The position numbers and the translations under genes are program-made. From assembly GCA_900539145.1 (NCBI GenBank), contig UQAX01000007.1, positions 1 through 64,000 on the forward strand: 64,000 bases of DNA, written 5' to 3'. This document shows, one piece after another, positions 45,325-53,414 of this stretch. Source of the stretch: an uncultured Blautia sp. (GTDB lineage Bacteria; Bacillota; Clostridia; Lachnospirales; Lachnospiraceae). The notes below the pieces were generated by a model, which saw only the letters and a program-made list of their open reading frames with translations, was not told the DNA's origin and made no database searches. How positions within the stretch are numbered: position 1 is the stretch's first letter; each line of letters begins with the position of its first letter.

Positions 45325-46055
45325 TGAATATAGGGATTATTTGCGAAGGACCAACGGATTATGTTCTTTTACAGGAAATCATAGATAGAATTACAGGGGA
45401 TGATAATTACTATGTACAGTTGCAGCCAGAGCCTGACTTAATGGGAAAATATGGTAATGGCTGGAAAGGTATATGGAAATGGTGTAATGATAACGGAACA
45501 CAAAAAGAAAAACTCATGAAAGATATAGAACCTTCCCTAGACATATTAATTATACAAATGGATGGTGACGTTTCCAGAAAAGAAAAAATAGCGCATTGCG
45601 GATGTAAGTCTACTGTATGTCAATACAAAACGAAATGTAGTCCCTTAGAATGTGACAGTCAAAAAGAGATAAGAGAGACGTGTCCGATTACGTTGCCATG
45701 TGCAGACCATGAAGTATCACCCAAGGCGTATATGGAACATCTGGAGAAACTGATAGAAGGATGGCTGCCGGATTTAAATGATATATGTCTTGCTATTCCC
45801 TGTGATAGTACGGAAGCTTGGATTGTTGCGGCTTATGATGAAATAAAAGAGGCAGAAAAGATAGAAGACCCATGGACGAATACTATTGCTAAAAAGAAAG
45901 CTTATCATGACGTGAGAATTCAGGGAAAGCAAAAAAGAGTCAGGGTATTTAAAGAGTTTGCAAAGGTTGTCAGTAAAAATTGGGAAAAAGTTACGGAGCT
46001 ATGTGTTAGTGCGAAAGAATTTGAAGATAATATTCTTTCCTTAAGCGGAAAATAA
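45321..46055 (+). CDS. TOPRIM-like partner protein with cysteine-rich insertion
   Basis: This 244-residue protein begins IGIICEGPTDYVLL, which resembles the TOPRIM first strand and Glu, followed by a hydrophobic strand and DILIIQMDGD (Asp81, Asp83), matching the TOPRIM DxD. Between these and the C-terminal helical part lies a cysteine-rich insertion with Cys at 93, 95, 100, 106, 111, 121 and 127, suited to zinc or an iron-sulfur cluster. It is translationally coupled to the ATPase gene. By analogy with PARIS, Gabija and OLD pairs it could be the nuclease effector, but I do not recognise the exact family. Confidence 0.7.
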   Translation: MMNIGIICEGPTDYVLLQEIIDRITGDDNYYVQLQPEPDLMGKYGNGWKGIWKWCNDNGTQKEKLMKDIEPSLDILIIQMDGDVSRKEKIAHCGCKSTVCQYKTKCSPLECDSQKEIRETCPITLPCADHEVSPKAYMEHLEKLIEGWLPDLNDICLAIPCDSTEAWIVAAYDEIKEAEKIEDPWTNTIAKKKAYHDVRIQGKQKRVRVFKEFAKVVSKNWEKVTELCVSAKEFEDNILSLSGK

Positions 46056-46060
46056 TGAAG

Positions 46061-46104
46061 GAAAAGGGGCATCCTGAAAATATAATTCAGAGATAACCCC
46101 TTTT
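46061..46104. terminator. Bidirectional terminator between convergent genes
   Basis: AAAAGGGG pairs with CCCCTTTT, with an inner CTGAA/TTCAG stem. A run on one side and T run on the other serve both the ATPase pair (+) and the pilT operon (-). Confidence 0.85.
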
Positions 46105-46112
46105 CTCGTGTT

Positions 46113-47168
46113 TTACAGTTTTTTACTCATCATATCCACATTAGACGCATAAGTCAGCGCAGTTTCTCTGGTAATCTGTCCTGCCCGATAGAGATTTAGC
46201 AGACTGGAGTCCATGGAAATCATAGTAGGGCTGTTAGAGGCGTAAAGAATACCGTCAATCTGCGGTGTCTTATTATCTCTAATCATATTGCGGATTGCAG
46301 GCGTCATAGTCATGATTTCAAAAGCAGCCATCATTTTGCCGTCCACAGACGGAACAAGCTGCTGAGAAACAACTGCCTGCAAGACCATAGAAAGCTGAAT
46401 GGCAATCTGTTTTTGCTGGTTTGGCGGAAACACATCAATAATGCGGTCAATGGTATTTGCTGCGCCCACAGTATGCAGTGTGGAGAAAATCAGATGTCCT
46501 GTTTCAGCTGCGGTCATGGTTACATTGGTTGTTTCGTAATCACGCATTTCACCAAGCAGAATAACATCCGGACTTTGGCGCAGCGCTGCCCGAAGGGCAA
46601 CCACATAGCTTTCCGTGTCCAGATTTACTTCTCGCTGGCTTACAATACTTTTTTTATGAGGATGAAGAAATTCCAGCGGGTCTTCCAGCGTAATAATGTG
46701 TTTTTCCTGATTAGAGTTAATCTGGTCTACAATACAGGCAAGTGTCGTGGATTTTCCGTTTCCGGCAGGACCGGTTACAAGAACAAGCCCTTTATTTAGA
46801 TTTCCGAAGTGGATAATGGAGTCCGGAATTCCCAAATCCTGCGGATGAGGTAAGGTAAATGTGATAACACGTATAACGGCAGCAATAGACCCCCTTTGTT
46901 TAAAGGCATTTACACGAAAGCGGGACACGCCTCTTAAAGCAAAAGAGAAGTCGTCATCTCCTGTATTTAACAAGCGGTCTGTGCTTCTGTTATTTGCCAG
47001 CTCATAAATTTGATTGACTAAATCCATGGTGTCATCGGGAAGGAGCTTTTCTTCGCTGACACGCTTAATACTGCCGTGAAGACGGTAGGAAAGGGGAAGC
47101 CCTGCTACCAGAAAAATATCAGAAGCGCCGGCAAGAGATGCAGATTTTAGTAATTCTTGTACATTCAT
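46113..47168 (-). CDS. pilT: Type IV pilus retraction ATPase PilT
   Basis: This is a 351-residue secretion ATPase of the PilT group. The N-terminal domain begins with the PilT-like ASDIFLVAGLPLSYRLHG. Walker A is GPAGNGKST (133-141), the Asp box is ITLEDPLEFLH, Walker B is PDVILLGEMRDYETT and the His box is GHLIFSTLHT. In characterised systems PilT disassembles pilin to retract the pilus. It is the last gene of a minus-strand cluster with PilC and pilin-like proteins. No PilB extension ATPase is in the cluster, so this protein may drive both movements or PilB lies elsewhere. Confidence 0.9.
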   Translation of the reverse strand: MNVQELLKSASLAGASDIFLVAGLPLSYRLHGSIKRVSEEKLLPDDTMDLVNQIYELANNRSTDRLLNTGDDDFSFALRGVSRFRVNAFKQRGSIAAVIRVITFTLPHPQDLGIPDSIIHFGNLNKGLVLVTGPAGNGKSTTLACIVDQINSNQEKHIITLEDPLEFLHPHKKSIVSQREVNLDTESYVVALRAALRQSPDVILLGEMRDYETTNVTMTAAETGHLIFSTLHTVGAANTIDRIIDVFPPNQQKQIAIQLSMVLQAVVSQQLVPSVDGKMMAAFEIMTMTPAIRNMIRDNKTPQIDGILYASNSPTMISMDSSLLNLYRAGQITRETALTYASNVDMMSKKL

Positions 47169-47191
47169 ATAAAATTCTCCTTTGCAAAATA

Positions 47192-47677
47192 TTACATAAC
47201 ATTCAGAGGTTCATCATTGTCCCAACTGTCAGTAGAAATTTCTTTCCATGAAGTCACCTTGTAAAGCTTTCCTTCATTATCTGTTGGCAGCTGTAACTGT
47301 AAAGAGACTGCCAGCGCCTGTGTGTCATTCATGGGAACATGAAAAGACAAAACAGGAAAGAAGGAAATGTCAACAGGATAAGCGAGGTTTTCCATTGCTT
47401 CAGCATCGAAAACTGCCGCACCCTGTTCCAAATAAGTATTTCCATGCAATTCATAAGCTTTTGCAAGCAGCTTGTCAAGCTGTGCAAGCTGTGCTTCCGC
47501 TTCATTAGAAGCAGTATAATAGTCTAAAGTTCGTCTGGCAATATTCTCGGCATAAGTTTTGTCATTGTTGCTGCTTGTTACCGACAATAGAGAAAAGGTC
47601 ACAAGACATAAAATAATAAAAATCACAAGCATAGAAGCAGAACCGATATTTACGGCAGGATATTTTTTCTTTTCCAT
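47192..47677 (-). CDS. Membrane-anchored protein of the type IV pilus cluster
   Basis: This 161-residue protein has a short basic start and one N-terminal helix (about 14-33), then an alpha-helical stalk and a beta-rich C-terminal part. The prepilin cleavage Gly-Phe is not present, so it may be a PilN/PilO-like or uncleaved accessory protein. I do not recognise the family. It lies between a pilin-like gene and pilT. Confidence 0.65.
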   Translation of the reverse strand: MEKKKYPAVNIGSASMLVIFIILCLVTFSLLSVTSSNNDKTYAENIARRTLDYYTASNEAEAQLAQLDKLLAKAYELHGNTYLEQGAAVFDAEAMENLAYPVDISFFPVLSFHVPMNDTQALAVSLQLQLPTDNEGKLYKVTSWKEISTDSWDNDEPLNVM

Positions 47678-47692
47678 CTTTGTTCCCCTTTC

Positions 47693-48139
47693 CTAATATG
47701 TATGCGGTACGTGAATTTGCACCGGCAGCTCATAAACAGAATTATTATTTCCCTTGAGTAAAATTTTAATAACGGCGAAAGCCGTGTCTTCTGTGCGTTC
47801 CGGCGTCAGTGTCAATATATAGTCGGCATCTGATTTTGCACAGGGCAAGCCTTCCTCATTATAATATGCAGTATAGAAATCTTTGGAATTCGGCGCTTCC
47901 AGCTCAGGCATAAAATCTGTGACAGCATCCATATCGCCATAGCTTTGGCGGAAAATTTCTGCTGCGGAGGTTACAAGATTAACACCGGTGTTTAATTGAG
48001 CCGCTTCTTTACTCAGCAGGTGGGATTTTACAAACAGCTGCACACAGACGGCGCTTGCCAGAGAAAAGAAGGCAATAGCCAAAATCAGCTCAATCAAGAA
48101 AAGACTTGATTTATGTGTCCGATAATTTTTCATAGTCAT
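47693..48139 (-). CDS. Minor pilin-like protein
   Basis: This 148-residue protein has the N-terminal stretch SLFLIELILAIAFFSLASAVCVQLF, where the Glu near the start of the hydrophobic helix matches Glu5 of type IV pilins and pseudopilins. A Lys/Ser context replaces the usual Gly before the cut site, so processing may be atypical. A beta-rich tail follows. It is probably a minor pilin. Confidence 0.65.
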   Translation of the reverse strand: MTMKNYRTHKSSLFLIELILAIAFFSLASAVCVQLFVKSHLLSKEAAQLNTGVNLVTSAAEIFRQSYGDMDAVTDFMPELEAPNSKDFYTAYYNEEGLPCAKSDADYILTLTPERTEDTAFAVIKILLKGNNNSVYELPVQIHVPHTY

Positions 48140-48151
48140 ATACTCCTCCTG

Positions 48152-48628
48152 CTAATTAGTTTTTGTTCCCACAACCACAGAATGTGTGTTATTTTGTTCT
48201 GTGGCAATGGTAAAACGGAATAAGCTGTCAGAAAGGGACTCTGCCTGAAAGCTCTTTACCTCCAGAATAAGCTCTCCTGCCAGAGGAGAGGGTCTGGTTC
48301 CTTCTTTTACAGAAAGCTCCTTTAAGGCTCCGTCATGTTCATAAATATAAGTAGTATAATCAGCGCCTGAGGGCTTTAGCATAAGGCAGTCGCTTCCATC
48401 CAGCTTTCCGACAGAAACATTGCCGGCTTCATCATTTTGCCGTACCTTTTCGCTGATATAAGAGAGGGCAGTACGGGAAGAATACTGTTCCTGTGAGTCT
48501 TCCGTGGTAGATTTGTAAATGCGGGTTGCCAGAAGTACAACAATGAGTGAGGATACCGCAAATACAAAAAATAATGCCACAGGAAAAATAAAATCAATAA
48601 CATGACGCTTCTGTGTCTTTATTTTCAT
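48152..48628 (-). CDS. DUF4860-type membrane protein of the pilus cluster
   Basis: This 158-residue protein has one N-terminal helix (about 13-33) followed by TRIYKSTTEDSQEQYSSRTALSYISEKVRQND and a beta domain (VGKLDGSDCLMLK; TTYIYEHDGALKEL). The pattern matches DUF4860, which is found in Firmicutes type IV pilus loci. It is likely a minor pilin-like tip or accessory component; the biochemical role is not known. Confidence 0.7.
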   Translation of the reverse strand: MKIKTQKRHVIDFIFPVALFFVFAVSSLIVVLLATRIYKSTTEDSQEQYSSRTALSYISEKVRQNDEAGNVSVGKLDGSDCLMLKPSGADYTTYIYEHDGALKELSVKEGTRPSPLAGELILEVKSFQAESLSDSLFRFTIATEQNNTHSVVVGTKTN

Positions 48629-48634
48629 AAAAAA

Positions 48635-48964
48635 TCAATCCTTTCTGGAGATGATTGTAATATCCGGCATAATATTCTCACCGAGTACCTCGTATCCAAT
48701 AAAATATTTTTCCTTATCATAGCGCAGAGGATAATGCTCCTCCAGATATTTCAGGCTTTCGGGATAACGCCCCTCTGCCGCATAACATTGTACCACATTT
48801 CTTTTCACGGCACGCTCTAAGGTTTCTATTTCTGTTCTGTCTGCTGTTTCAGATACTATTTGAATTCCGTAGGAAAAGCAGAATATCAGCAGAAAAAACA
48901 CACAGACGGATAAGAAAATATTCCGAAGTCCTGAGGGCTGCTTTGCAGTCTGAAATCGTTTCAT
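48635..48964 (-). CDS. Small pilin-like membrane protein
   Basis: This 109-residue protein has one hydrophobic helix (about 14-34) and a region resembling small pilin globular starts (CYAAEGRYPESLKYLEEHYPLRYD), a pattern also seen in GspG-like pseudopilins where the chain absorbs a peptide repeat. It lacks the prepilin cleavage motif. It lies just downstream of the PilC gene. Confidence 0.6.
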   Translation of the reverse strand: MKRFQTAKQPSGLRNIFLSVCVFFLLIFCFSYGIQIVSETADRTEIETLERAVKRNVVQCYAAEGRYPESLKYLEEHYPLRYDKEKYFIGYEVLGENIMPDITIISRKD

Positions 48965-48978
48965 ATTGAAATTCCTCC

Positions 48979-50031
48979 TTACAAGCTGGACATAATTCCC
49001 ATAAGCGGAAGCATAACAGAGAATAGAATAATTCCCACAATCAAAGATAAAATAATGACAAGCGTAGGCTCCAGTATGGAAATTATGGCAGTCAGGCGAT
49101 TATCAATTTCTTCCTCATATTTCTCGGCGATTTCGCACATAACCGTATCAAGTTCGCCTGTACGGGAAGCAAGGTTTGTCATGCGTCCATATATCCCTGA
49201 GAAAATACCGGTCTGAGTAAGAGCGGCAGAAAGCTCGCTTCCCTCACGCATCATCAGACGACAAGCTGCTATTTTCTTTCGAAATTCTTCATCTTCAATA
49301 AGGTTTTCTGCAAGCTCTGTACAATAATCAGGATTAAGTCCGCTGCTAAGTGTCAAAGCCATACAGTCTGCAAACCGGCAGGAAGAAGTTTTTTCATAAA
49401 GACGGCGCAAAGCAGGAATGTGCTTGCTGAAAGAAGCAAAAGTTTTGCGTCCGTGTTTTGTTTTTCCGAAATAAACGCCAAGCCCGATAAGCACAACCAG
49501 TATTCCCATAAAAATAGCAGAATATTGGTTCACGGCAGCTCCGACAGACAGAAGAGCCTTGGAAAATCCGCTCATTTCCTGCCCCAGTTGTGCAAATACC
49601 TGATTAAAAATAGGCATGACCTTTGTAATTAAAATAAGAACGACTGCGGCCATCATGCAAATCATAATCAGCGGATAGGTAACGGCGCTGCGGATAGAAC
49701 GAGAAATATTTTCTTCTCTTTCATAATGAAGAGAAAGAGATTTCATAACATCGTCCAGACGCCCTGCCTGCTCTCCGATGTCTACCATGTGCAGCAGGTA
49801 GGAAGGAAATACGGCAGAAGCTTCCAGCGCCTGAAACAGATTTCCCGTTTCTAAAAGTGTATCGTAGATTTTTTGTAAAATAGCTTTTTCTGCGTTATTC
49901 TGAGACTCCTCCAGCATAATTGAAATGCCCTCAATGGAAGAAATTCCCGATTTCAAAATCAGAGCCATTTGGCTGCAAAAAGAAGCCAGCTCCGTATTAG
50001 ACAGTTGCTTTTGAGAGGTATTGCGTTCCAT
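48979..50031 (-). CDS. Type IV pilus inner-membrane platform protein PilC/GspF-like
   Basis: This 350-residue protein has the two-repeat GspF layout: cytoplasmic helical domains FCSQMALILKSGISSIEGI and RFADCMALTLSSGLNPDYCTEL, each with the conserved GxxLxxAL-type region (LLETGNLFQALEASAVFP; LMMREGSELSAALTQT), and three membrane helices. It anchors pilus assembly and transmits ATPase motion. It is the second gene of the minus-strand pilus cluster. Confidence 0.86.
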   Translation of the reverse strand: MERNTSQKQLSNTELASFCSQMALILKSGISSIEGISIMLEESQNNAEKAILQKIYDTLLETGNLFQALEASAVFPSYLLHMVDIGEQAGRLDDVMKSLSLHYEREENISRSIRSAVTYPLIMICMMAAVVLILITKVMPIFNQVFAQLGQEMSGFSKALLSVGAAVNQYSAIFMGILVVLIGLGVYFGKTKHGRKTFASFSKHIPALRRLYEKTSSCRFADCMALTLSSGLNPDYCTELAENLIEDEEFRKKIAACRLMMREGSELSAALTQTGIFSGIYGRMTNLASRTGELDTVMCEIAEKYEEEIDNRLTAIISILEPTLVIILSLIVGIILFSVMLPLMGIMSSL

Positions 50032-50057
50032 AAAATTCGCCTCCTGTAATAAGTTTT

Positions 50058-50984
50058 TTAATAAGAATACTGTAAAGTATAATTTTTTCCGTCGCCAATA
50101 TATTTTTCCACAGATTTGCGGCTGTTATTGGAAGCAAGAGTGGGGTCCATTAAAGTCCACGAAGAACCGTCAAATTCAATAATATCATCTACCCATCCCA
50201 CTTCGTCCACATAGGCGCTAATCCAGGCATGCTTGACTTCTCCCGAATAACCGATTTCAAGCTTCGTTGGAATACGCTGAGTACGCATCATTGCCGCCAT
50301 CAGTGCTGCATAATCAAAGCAGATACCTGTTCCGGAGGAAAGGGTTTCATCAATGACAGGAAGATAGCCGTCTACAACTTCAGAAGCCTTTTGTTCATCA
50401 TAGGTAATATTTTTGGTAACATACGTATAGATATTTTGGATTACTTCCAAATCGGAATAAGCGCCTTTTGCAAGCTCTGCTCCCTTTTGTACAGCCTGGC
50501 TTTCTTCTGTAAAGTGTACATATTGGTTGGGATAGAGGAAGGGAGAAAATTCATCGGACAGAGTTACTTCAATGGTTTCTGAAAGAAGGACAGCATATTT
50601 ATCGCCGGTTGTATTTTCTAAAATATTAATCTGATAGCTTCCGTTGCCCCCTGAAAAGGGGAATACCTGATAACCTCCGTCTATGGAAAGGAGAGGCTGA
50701 TTTTTTGTGCCGTCCGGAGCAATGGTCTGTACCCGGACTTTGGGAATATCTCCGGTATATTTCACCATAAAGTAACCGGAAGAAGCATTGGAAACATCAA
50801 CAACCACATTTTCAGCCTGCCAGACTGACGTACCCGCCGCCTGGGGAGTCAGAACTGTTGGAGTGTAATCTCTGGGCTCGTTTTCCTGCGTGTTTTTGGA
50901 AGATTTCGATTTACTGCAGGAAGTAAGGAGGGATACACATATCAAAAAGCAGAACAGAAGAAAAAATACAGATTGTTTTTTCAT
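50058..50984 (-). CDS. Transglutaminase-like lipoprotein of the pilus cluster
   Basis: The ATG at 50984 is chosen over one 8 codons upstream because AGGAGGTG lies 7 bases before it and it begins a clean lipoprotein signal (lipobox LLTSC). The C-terminal half is a transglutaminase-like domain: GTGICFDYAALMAAMMRTQRIPTKL with the catalytic Cys, KHAWISAYVDEVGWV with the His, and WTLMDPT with the Asp. Such domains usually act as proteases or peptide-binding modules. It is the first gene of the pilus operon, so it may shape or anchor surface components. Confidence 0.8.
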   Translation of the reverse strand: MKKQSVFFLLFCFLICVSLLTSCSKSKSSKNTQENEPRDYTPTVLTPQAAGTSVWQAENVVVDVSNASSGYFMVKYTGDIPKVRVQTIAPDGTKNQPLLSIDGGYQVFPFSGGNGSYQINILENTTGDKYAVLLSETIEVTLSDEFSPFLYPNQYVHFTEESQAVQKGAELAKGAYSDLEVIQNIYTYVTKNITYDEQKASEVVDGYLPVIDETLSSGTGICFDYAALMAAMMRTQRIPTKLEIGYSGEVKHAWISAYVDEVGWVDDIIEFDGSSWTLMDPTLASNNSRKSVEKYIGDGKNYTLQYSY

Positions 50985-51017
50985 TATGTACACCTCCTGA
51001 TTTGTCATGATATAGTT

Positions 51018-51046
51018 ATTATCTAATGTTGTATTTGCTTTGTCAA
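51018..51046 (-). promoter_or_regulatory. Promoter of the minus-strand type IV pilus operon
   Basis: On the - strand TTGACA (51046-51041) and GATAAT (51023-51018) have a 17-bp spacer, 34 bp before the lipoprotein start. Confidence 0.8.
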
Positions 51047-51148
51047 TCCAAAAGGAAAAATGTCGAAATATAAGCTTGTAGAGATGTTTCGTTCATGTTA
51101 AGCTACTAGTATTGAATGTTATGGAAAAAGGGGATGAAAGGGAAAACT

Positions 51149-51589
51149 ATGAGAGTAGAACATACAGTATCAACACTTCGAATATGTATTGATGGAATGC
51201 AGACAGATGAAAAGGATATGAAAGGGAGAATTTGCGGAATTGCAGTGAAAAATGAGACTGCATTTTCAGGTGTTTCAGAACTTCTTGTTTTAGTAGACAG
51301 ACTGTTGGATACCATCGGCAAACCACAGCCTTCCCGGAAGTCCAGAAGTTTCCGCAAAGAGGAAGAAAGTCAGGTGACTTCTTATTGCTGTAAGCCTGAA
51401 TTATACCATGCACAGGAAGAAATTATGAAGGAAAAAGGAAAACTGATAACAAGAGATGTAACCTTTATTTCCAGACTGCGAAGCTCTTGGCAGGGAATTG
51501 TGAAAGATGAAGAGGGGAAAATGTTGGGGGCATTCGAGAGCGATTTGGAGTTTATTAAGCTTTTGTATGACTGTGGTGTGACTTTTTAG
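51149..51589 (+). CDS. Small conserved protein next to the pilus regulator
   Basis: The protein has about 146 residues; ATG 51149 is preferred because AAAGGGA lies 6 bases upstream, although in-frame ATGs at 51116 and 51134 exist. No known domain is recognised. The last 45 residues (RLRSSWQGIVKDEEGK, then AFESDLEFIKLL) align with the 70-residue product of the gene at 51649, so the two are paralogues. There is no signal peptide or membrane helix. Confidence 0.65.
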   Translation: MRVEHTVSTLRICIDGMQTDEKDMKGRICGIAVKNETAFSGVSELLVLVDRLLDTIGKPQPSRKSRSFRKEEESQVTSYCCKPELYHAQEEIMKEKGKLITRDVTFISRLRSSWQGIVKDEEGKMLGAFESDLEFIKLLYDCGVTF

Positions 51590-51648
51590 ATTTATAATAA
51601 AAATAATATAGAAATTTATAGACAGGTCATGCAAAAGGAGGGAAGAAA

Positions 51649-51861
51649 ATGTCGCTTCCACATAAAAAAGGAGCAAATGCAGGAGAAACATTTGTTGTAA
51701 ACATAAAATGCAGACAAAACCACACGTGGCAGGGGACTGTGAAATGGATAGAAGGACAGAAGGAAAATTCCTTTCGAAGCGCTCTCGAGCTGATTAAGCT
51801 AATGGAGTCTGCAATAGAAATAGCAGATGAAGAAGAAAATGTAGATGAACCGACATGGTAA
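51649..51861 (+). CDS. Small conserved protein, paralogue of the gene at 51149
   Basis: This 70-residue protein has a strong ribosome site (AAAGGAGGGA). Its core, HTWQGTVKWIEGQKENSFRS followed by ALELIKLM, matches the C-terminus of the protein at 51149 (WQG-V-K, then S-LE-IKL). It is soluble, with an acidic tail. Its function is unknown; a terminator follows and then a BTAD-type regulator gene. Confidence 0.7.
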   Translation: MSLPHKKGANAGETFVVNIKCRQNHTWQGTVKWIEGQKENSFRSALELIKLMESAIEIADEEENVDEPTW

Positions 51862-51884
51862 AATGAATTATAAGATAGAAGGAT

Positions 51885-51914
51885 AAGAGTCTGTGAAGAA
51901 TAGACTCTTTTTTT
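51885..51914 (+). terminator. Terminator after the small paralogue genes
   Basis: AAGAGTCT pairs with AGACTCTT, followed by a T run. Confidence 0.88.
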
Positions 51915-51955
51915 ATTTCATAAGAAAAACTCCGTAAGTATATGGACTTTAGGTA

Positions 51956-51983
51956 TTGCAAAATAGAAAAAAACATATAAAAT
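51956..51983 (+). promoter_or_regulatory. Promoter of the BTAD-type regulator gene
   Basis: TTGCAA (51956-51961) and TAAAAT (51978-51983) are separated by 16 bp, 63 bp before the ATG. Confidence 0.6.
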
Positions 51984-52046
51984 AATATATAAATAGTATG
52001 TCATTTTGTATGATTAGGCATCAATTTATGGGAAGAGTAGAGGATT

Positions 52047-52625
52047 ATGAATAAAGTTAATGATAAGGAATATCCAAGGTTGAATGTGTATACATTCGGT
52101 AAATTCCAGATTAGCAATGAAAACGGGATATTGACTGTGGAAAAAATACATTCTGAGATGCTGACTCGCTTATTGGCTTATATGGTATACAATAGAAATA
52201 AAAGTGTGACAGTACAGGAATTAGTTGAGGTACTATGGTCGGAAGATGAAAGTGATAATCCGGCCGGAGCTTTAAAAAATCTGATGTATCGTTTGCGTAA
52301 TTTATTGAAGAAAACATGGGGGAATTATGACTTTATTATAACAGGACGTGGATTATATCAATGGAACCCACATATTCTTTTAAAAGTAGACGCAGAAGAG
52401 TTTGAACAATACTGCAAAGAGATAGAACTTCAAGACAGTGTTGAAATGCAGATACAAAAAGGGAAAGTGGCAGTTGAATTATATAGGGGAACATTTCTGT
52501 CTGAACTTTCGGGAGAATATTGGGTAATTGCAACTGCTACTTATCAGAATTCTGTTTATCTGGCAACCGTGAAAAAGCTGGCAGAATTGTTGGAGCAGGA
52601 ACAGAGATATCCTGAGCTGGAATAG
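52047..52625 (+). CDS. N-terminal fragment of the BTAD regulator (winged helix plus partial BTAD)
   Basis: This 192-residue translatable product ends at the TAG. It keeps the DNA-binding winged helix and the first helices of the BTAD domain but loses the rest. It could still bind DNA; whether it can activate is doubtful, since BTAD helices are needed for that in known SARPs. Confidence 0.6.
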   Translation: MNKVNDKEYPRLNVYTFGKFQISNENGILTVEKIHSEMLTRLLAYMVYNRNKSVTVQELVEVLWSEDESDNPAGALKNLMYRLRNLLKKTWGNYDFIITGRGLYQWNPHILLKVDAEEFEQYCKEIELQDSVEMQIQKGKVAVELYRGTFLSELSGEYWVIATATYQNSVYLATVKKLAELLEQEQRYPELE

Positions 52626-52682
52626 TTATGCAGGCAAGCGCTTTGCTTTGAGTCCTTAGATGAAGAAATCCATTGTTATCTG

Positions 52683-53264
52683 ATGAGGGCATTGATTGCA
52701 GACAATAAACAGCAGGCAGCGACCGAGCATTACACAAGAACGGTAAAGTATATATATGATACATTGGGTGTAAGACCATCAGCAGAAATGCAGGAAATTT
52801 ATGAAGAGATGCAAAAACGTCAGCATGACCATGAGAGCAACATTGATATTATACAGGAAGAATTGAAAGAAAAGGAGCTTCCTTCCGGCGCATTTCTTTG
52901 TGAGTATGGTGTTTTTCGTAAAATTTATGCTCTTGAGGCAAGAAGCAGCAGGCGAATGGGAATTTCCATTCATTTGGCTTTGGTGAGTATGTATCTTGAT
53001 TTGCGGCCTTATGAAGAGTATGGTAAGTATCAAAGCATTCTGAGTGAAGGTATGAATGTCCTGGAAAAAACCTTGCTTAGCGGTTTACGAAGCAGTGATA
53101 TTATTTGCAGATATAGCGCCAATCAATTTCTGATTATGCTGCCGGCATGTCAGTACGAGGATGCAAAGATGGTTGTTAATCGCTTAAAAGACAGATTTTA
53201 TCAGTCGGGGAAGACAAAAAAGGTAGTTTTACAGTATAATATTGATGAAATTAATGTAGCATAG
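52683..53264 (+). CDS. C-terminal fragment of the BTAD regulator (end of BTAD plus degenerate GGDEF)
   Basis: This fragment of up to 193 residues begins at the first ATG after the stop, with no good ribosome site. It holds the BTAD tail (GVRPSAEMQEIYEEM) and a GGDEF-like fold in which the GGDEF motif reads SANQF. It is unlikely to be made efficiently by itself. Confidence 0.4.
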   Translation: MRALIADNKQQAATEHYTRTVKYIYDTLGVRPSAEMQEIYEEMQKRQHDHESNIDIIQEELKEKELPSGAFLCEYGVFRKIYALEARSSRRMGISIHLALVSMYLDLRPYEEYGKYQSILSEGMNVLEKTLLSGLRSSDIICRYSANQFLIMLPACQYEDAKMVVNRLKDRFYQSGKTKKVVLQYNIDEINVA

Positions 53265-53274
53265 TTTATAGAAT

Positions 53275-53323
53275 AGACGAGCTTTGTAAGACAATGAGAT
53301 TGCAAAGGCTCGTCTGTTTTTTT
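53275..53323 (+). terminator. Terminator of the BTAD regulator gene
   Basis: AGACGAGC-TTTG pairs with CAAA-GCTCGTCT, followed by a T run of seven. Confidence 0.9.
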
Positions 53324-53414
53324 GTTTATATTTAAGAAATGGTATTTTGTGAAAGCAGAAGATATCTTTAAAAAATGTAAAAATTGTAAATAATTTTTTA
53401 ACAAAAGGTGTATT

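Larger units (their letters stand above)
52047..53264 (+). pseudogene. BTAD/SARP-type transcriptional regulator split by an in-frame TAG
   Basis: Read through one TAG codon at 52623-52625, this is one continuous frame of about 405 residues. It has an OmpR-type winged helix (NVYTFGKFQISNENG; LLAYMVYNRNKSVTVQELVEVLW), a bacterial transcriptional activation domain (AELLEQEQRYPELE-stop-LCRQALCFESLDEE and IHCYLMRALIADNKQQAATEHY) and a C-terminal degenerate GGDEF-like domain (SGLRSSDIICRYSANQFLIMLP). In BTAD proteins the stop position usually holds Glu or Gln, each one base from TAG, so it is most simply a nonsense mutation. The other reading is two separate proteins. It lies directly upstream of a pilus operon with a SARP-like site. 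Confidence 0.8.

Noticed and set aside
52623..52625. TAG as a pyrrolysine or other recoded codon
   Set aside because: TAG ends several normal genes here (for example the FctA-like pilin) and no tRNA-Pyl or related genes are seen; nonsense mutation is simpler.
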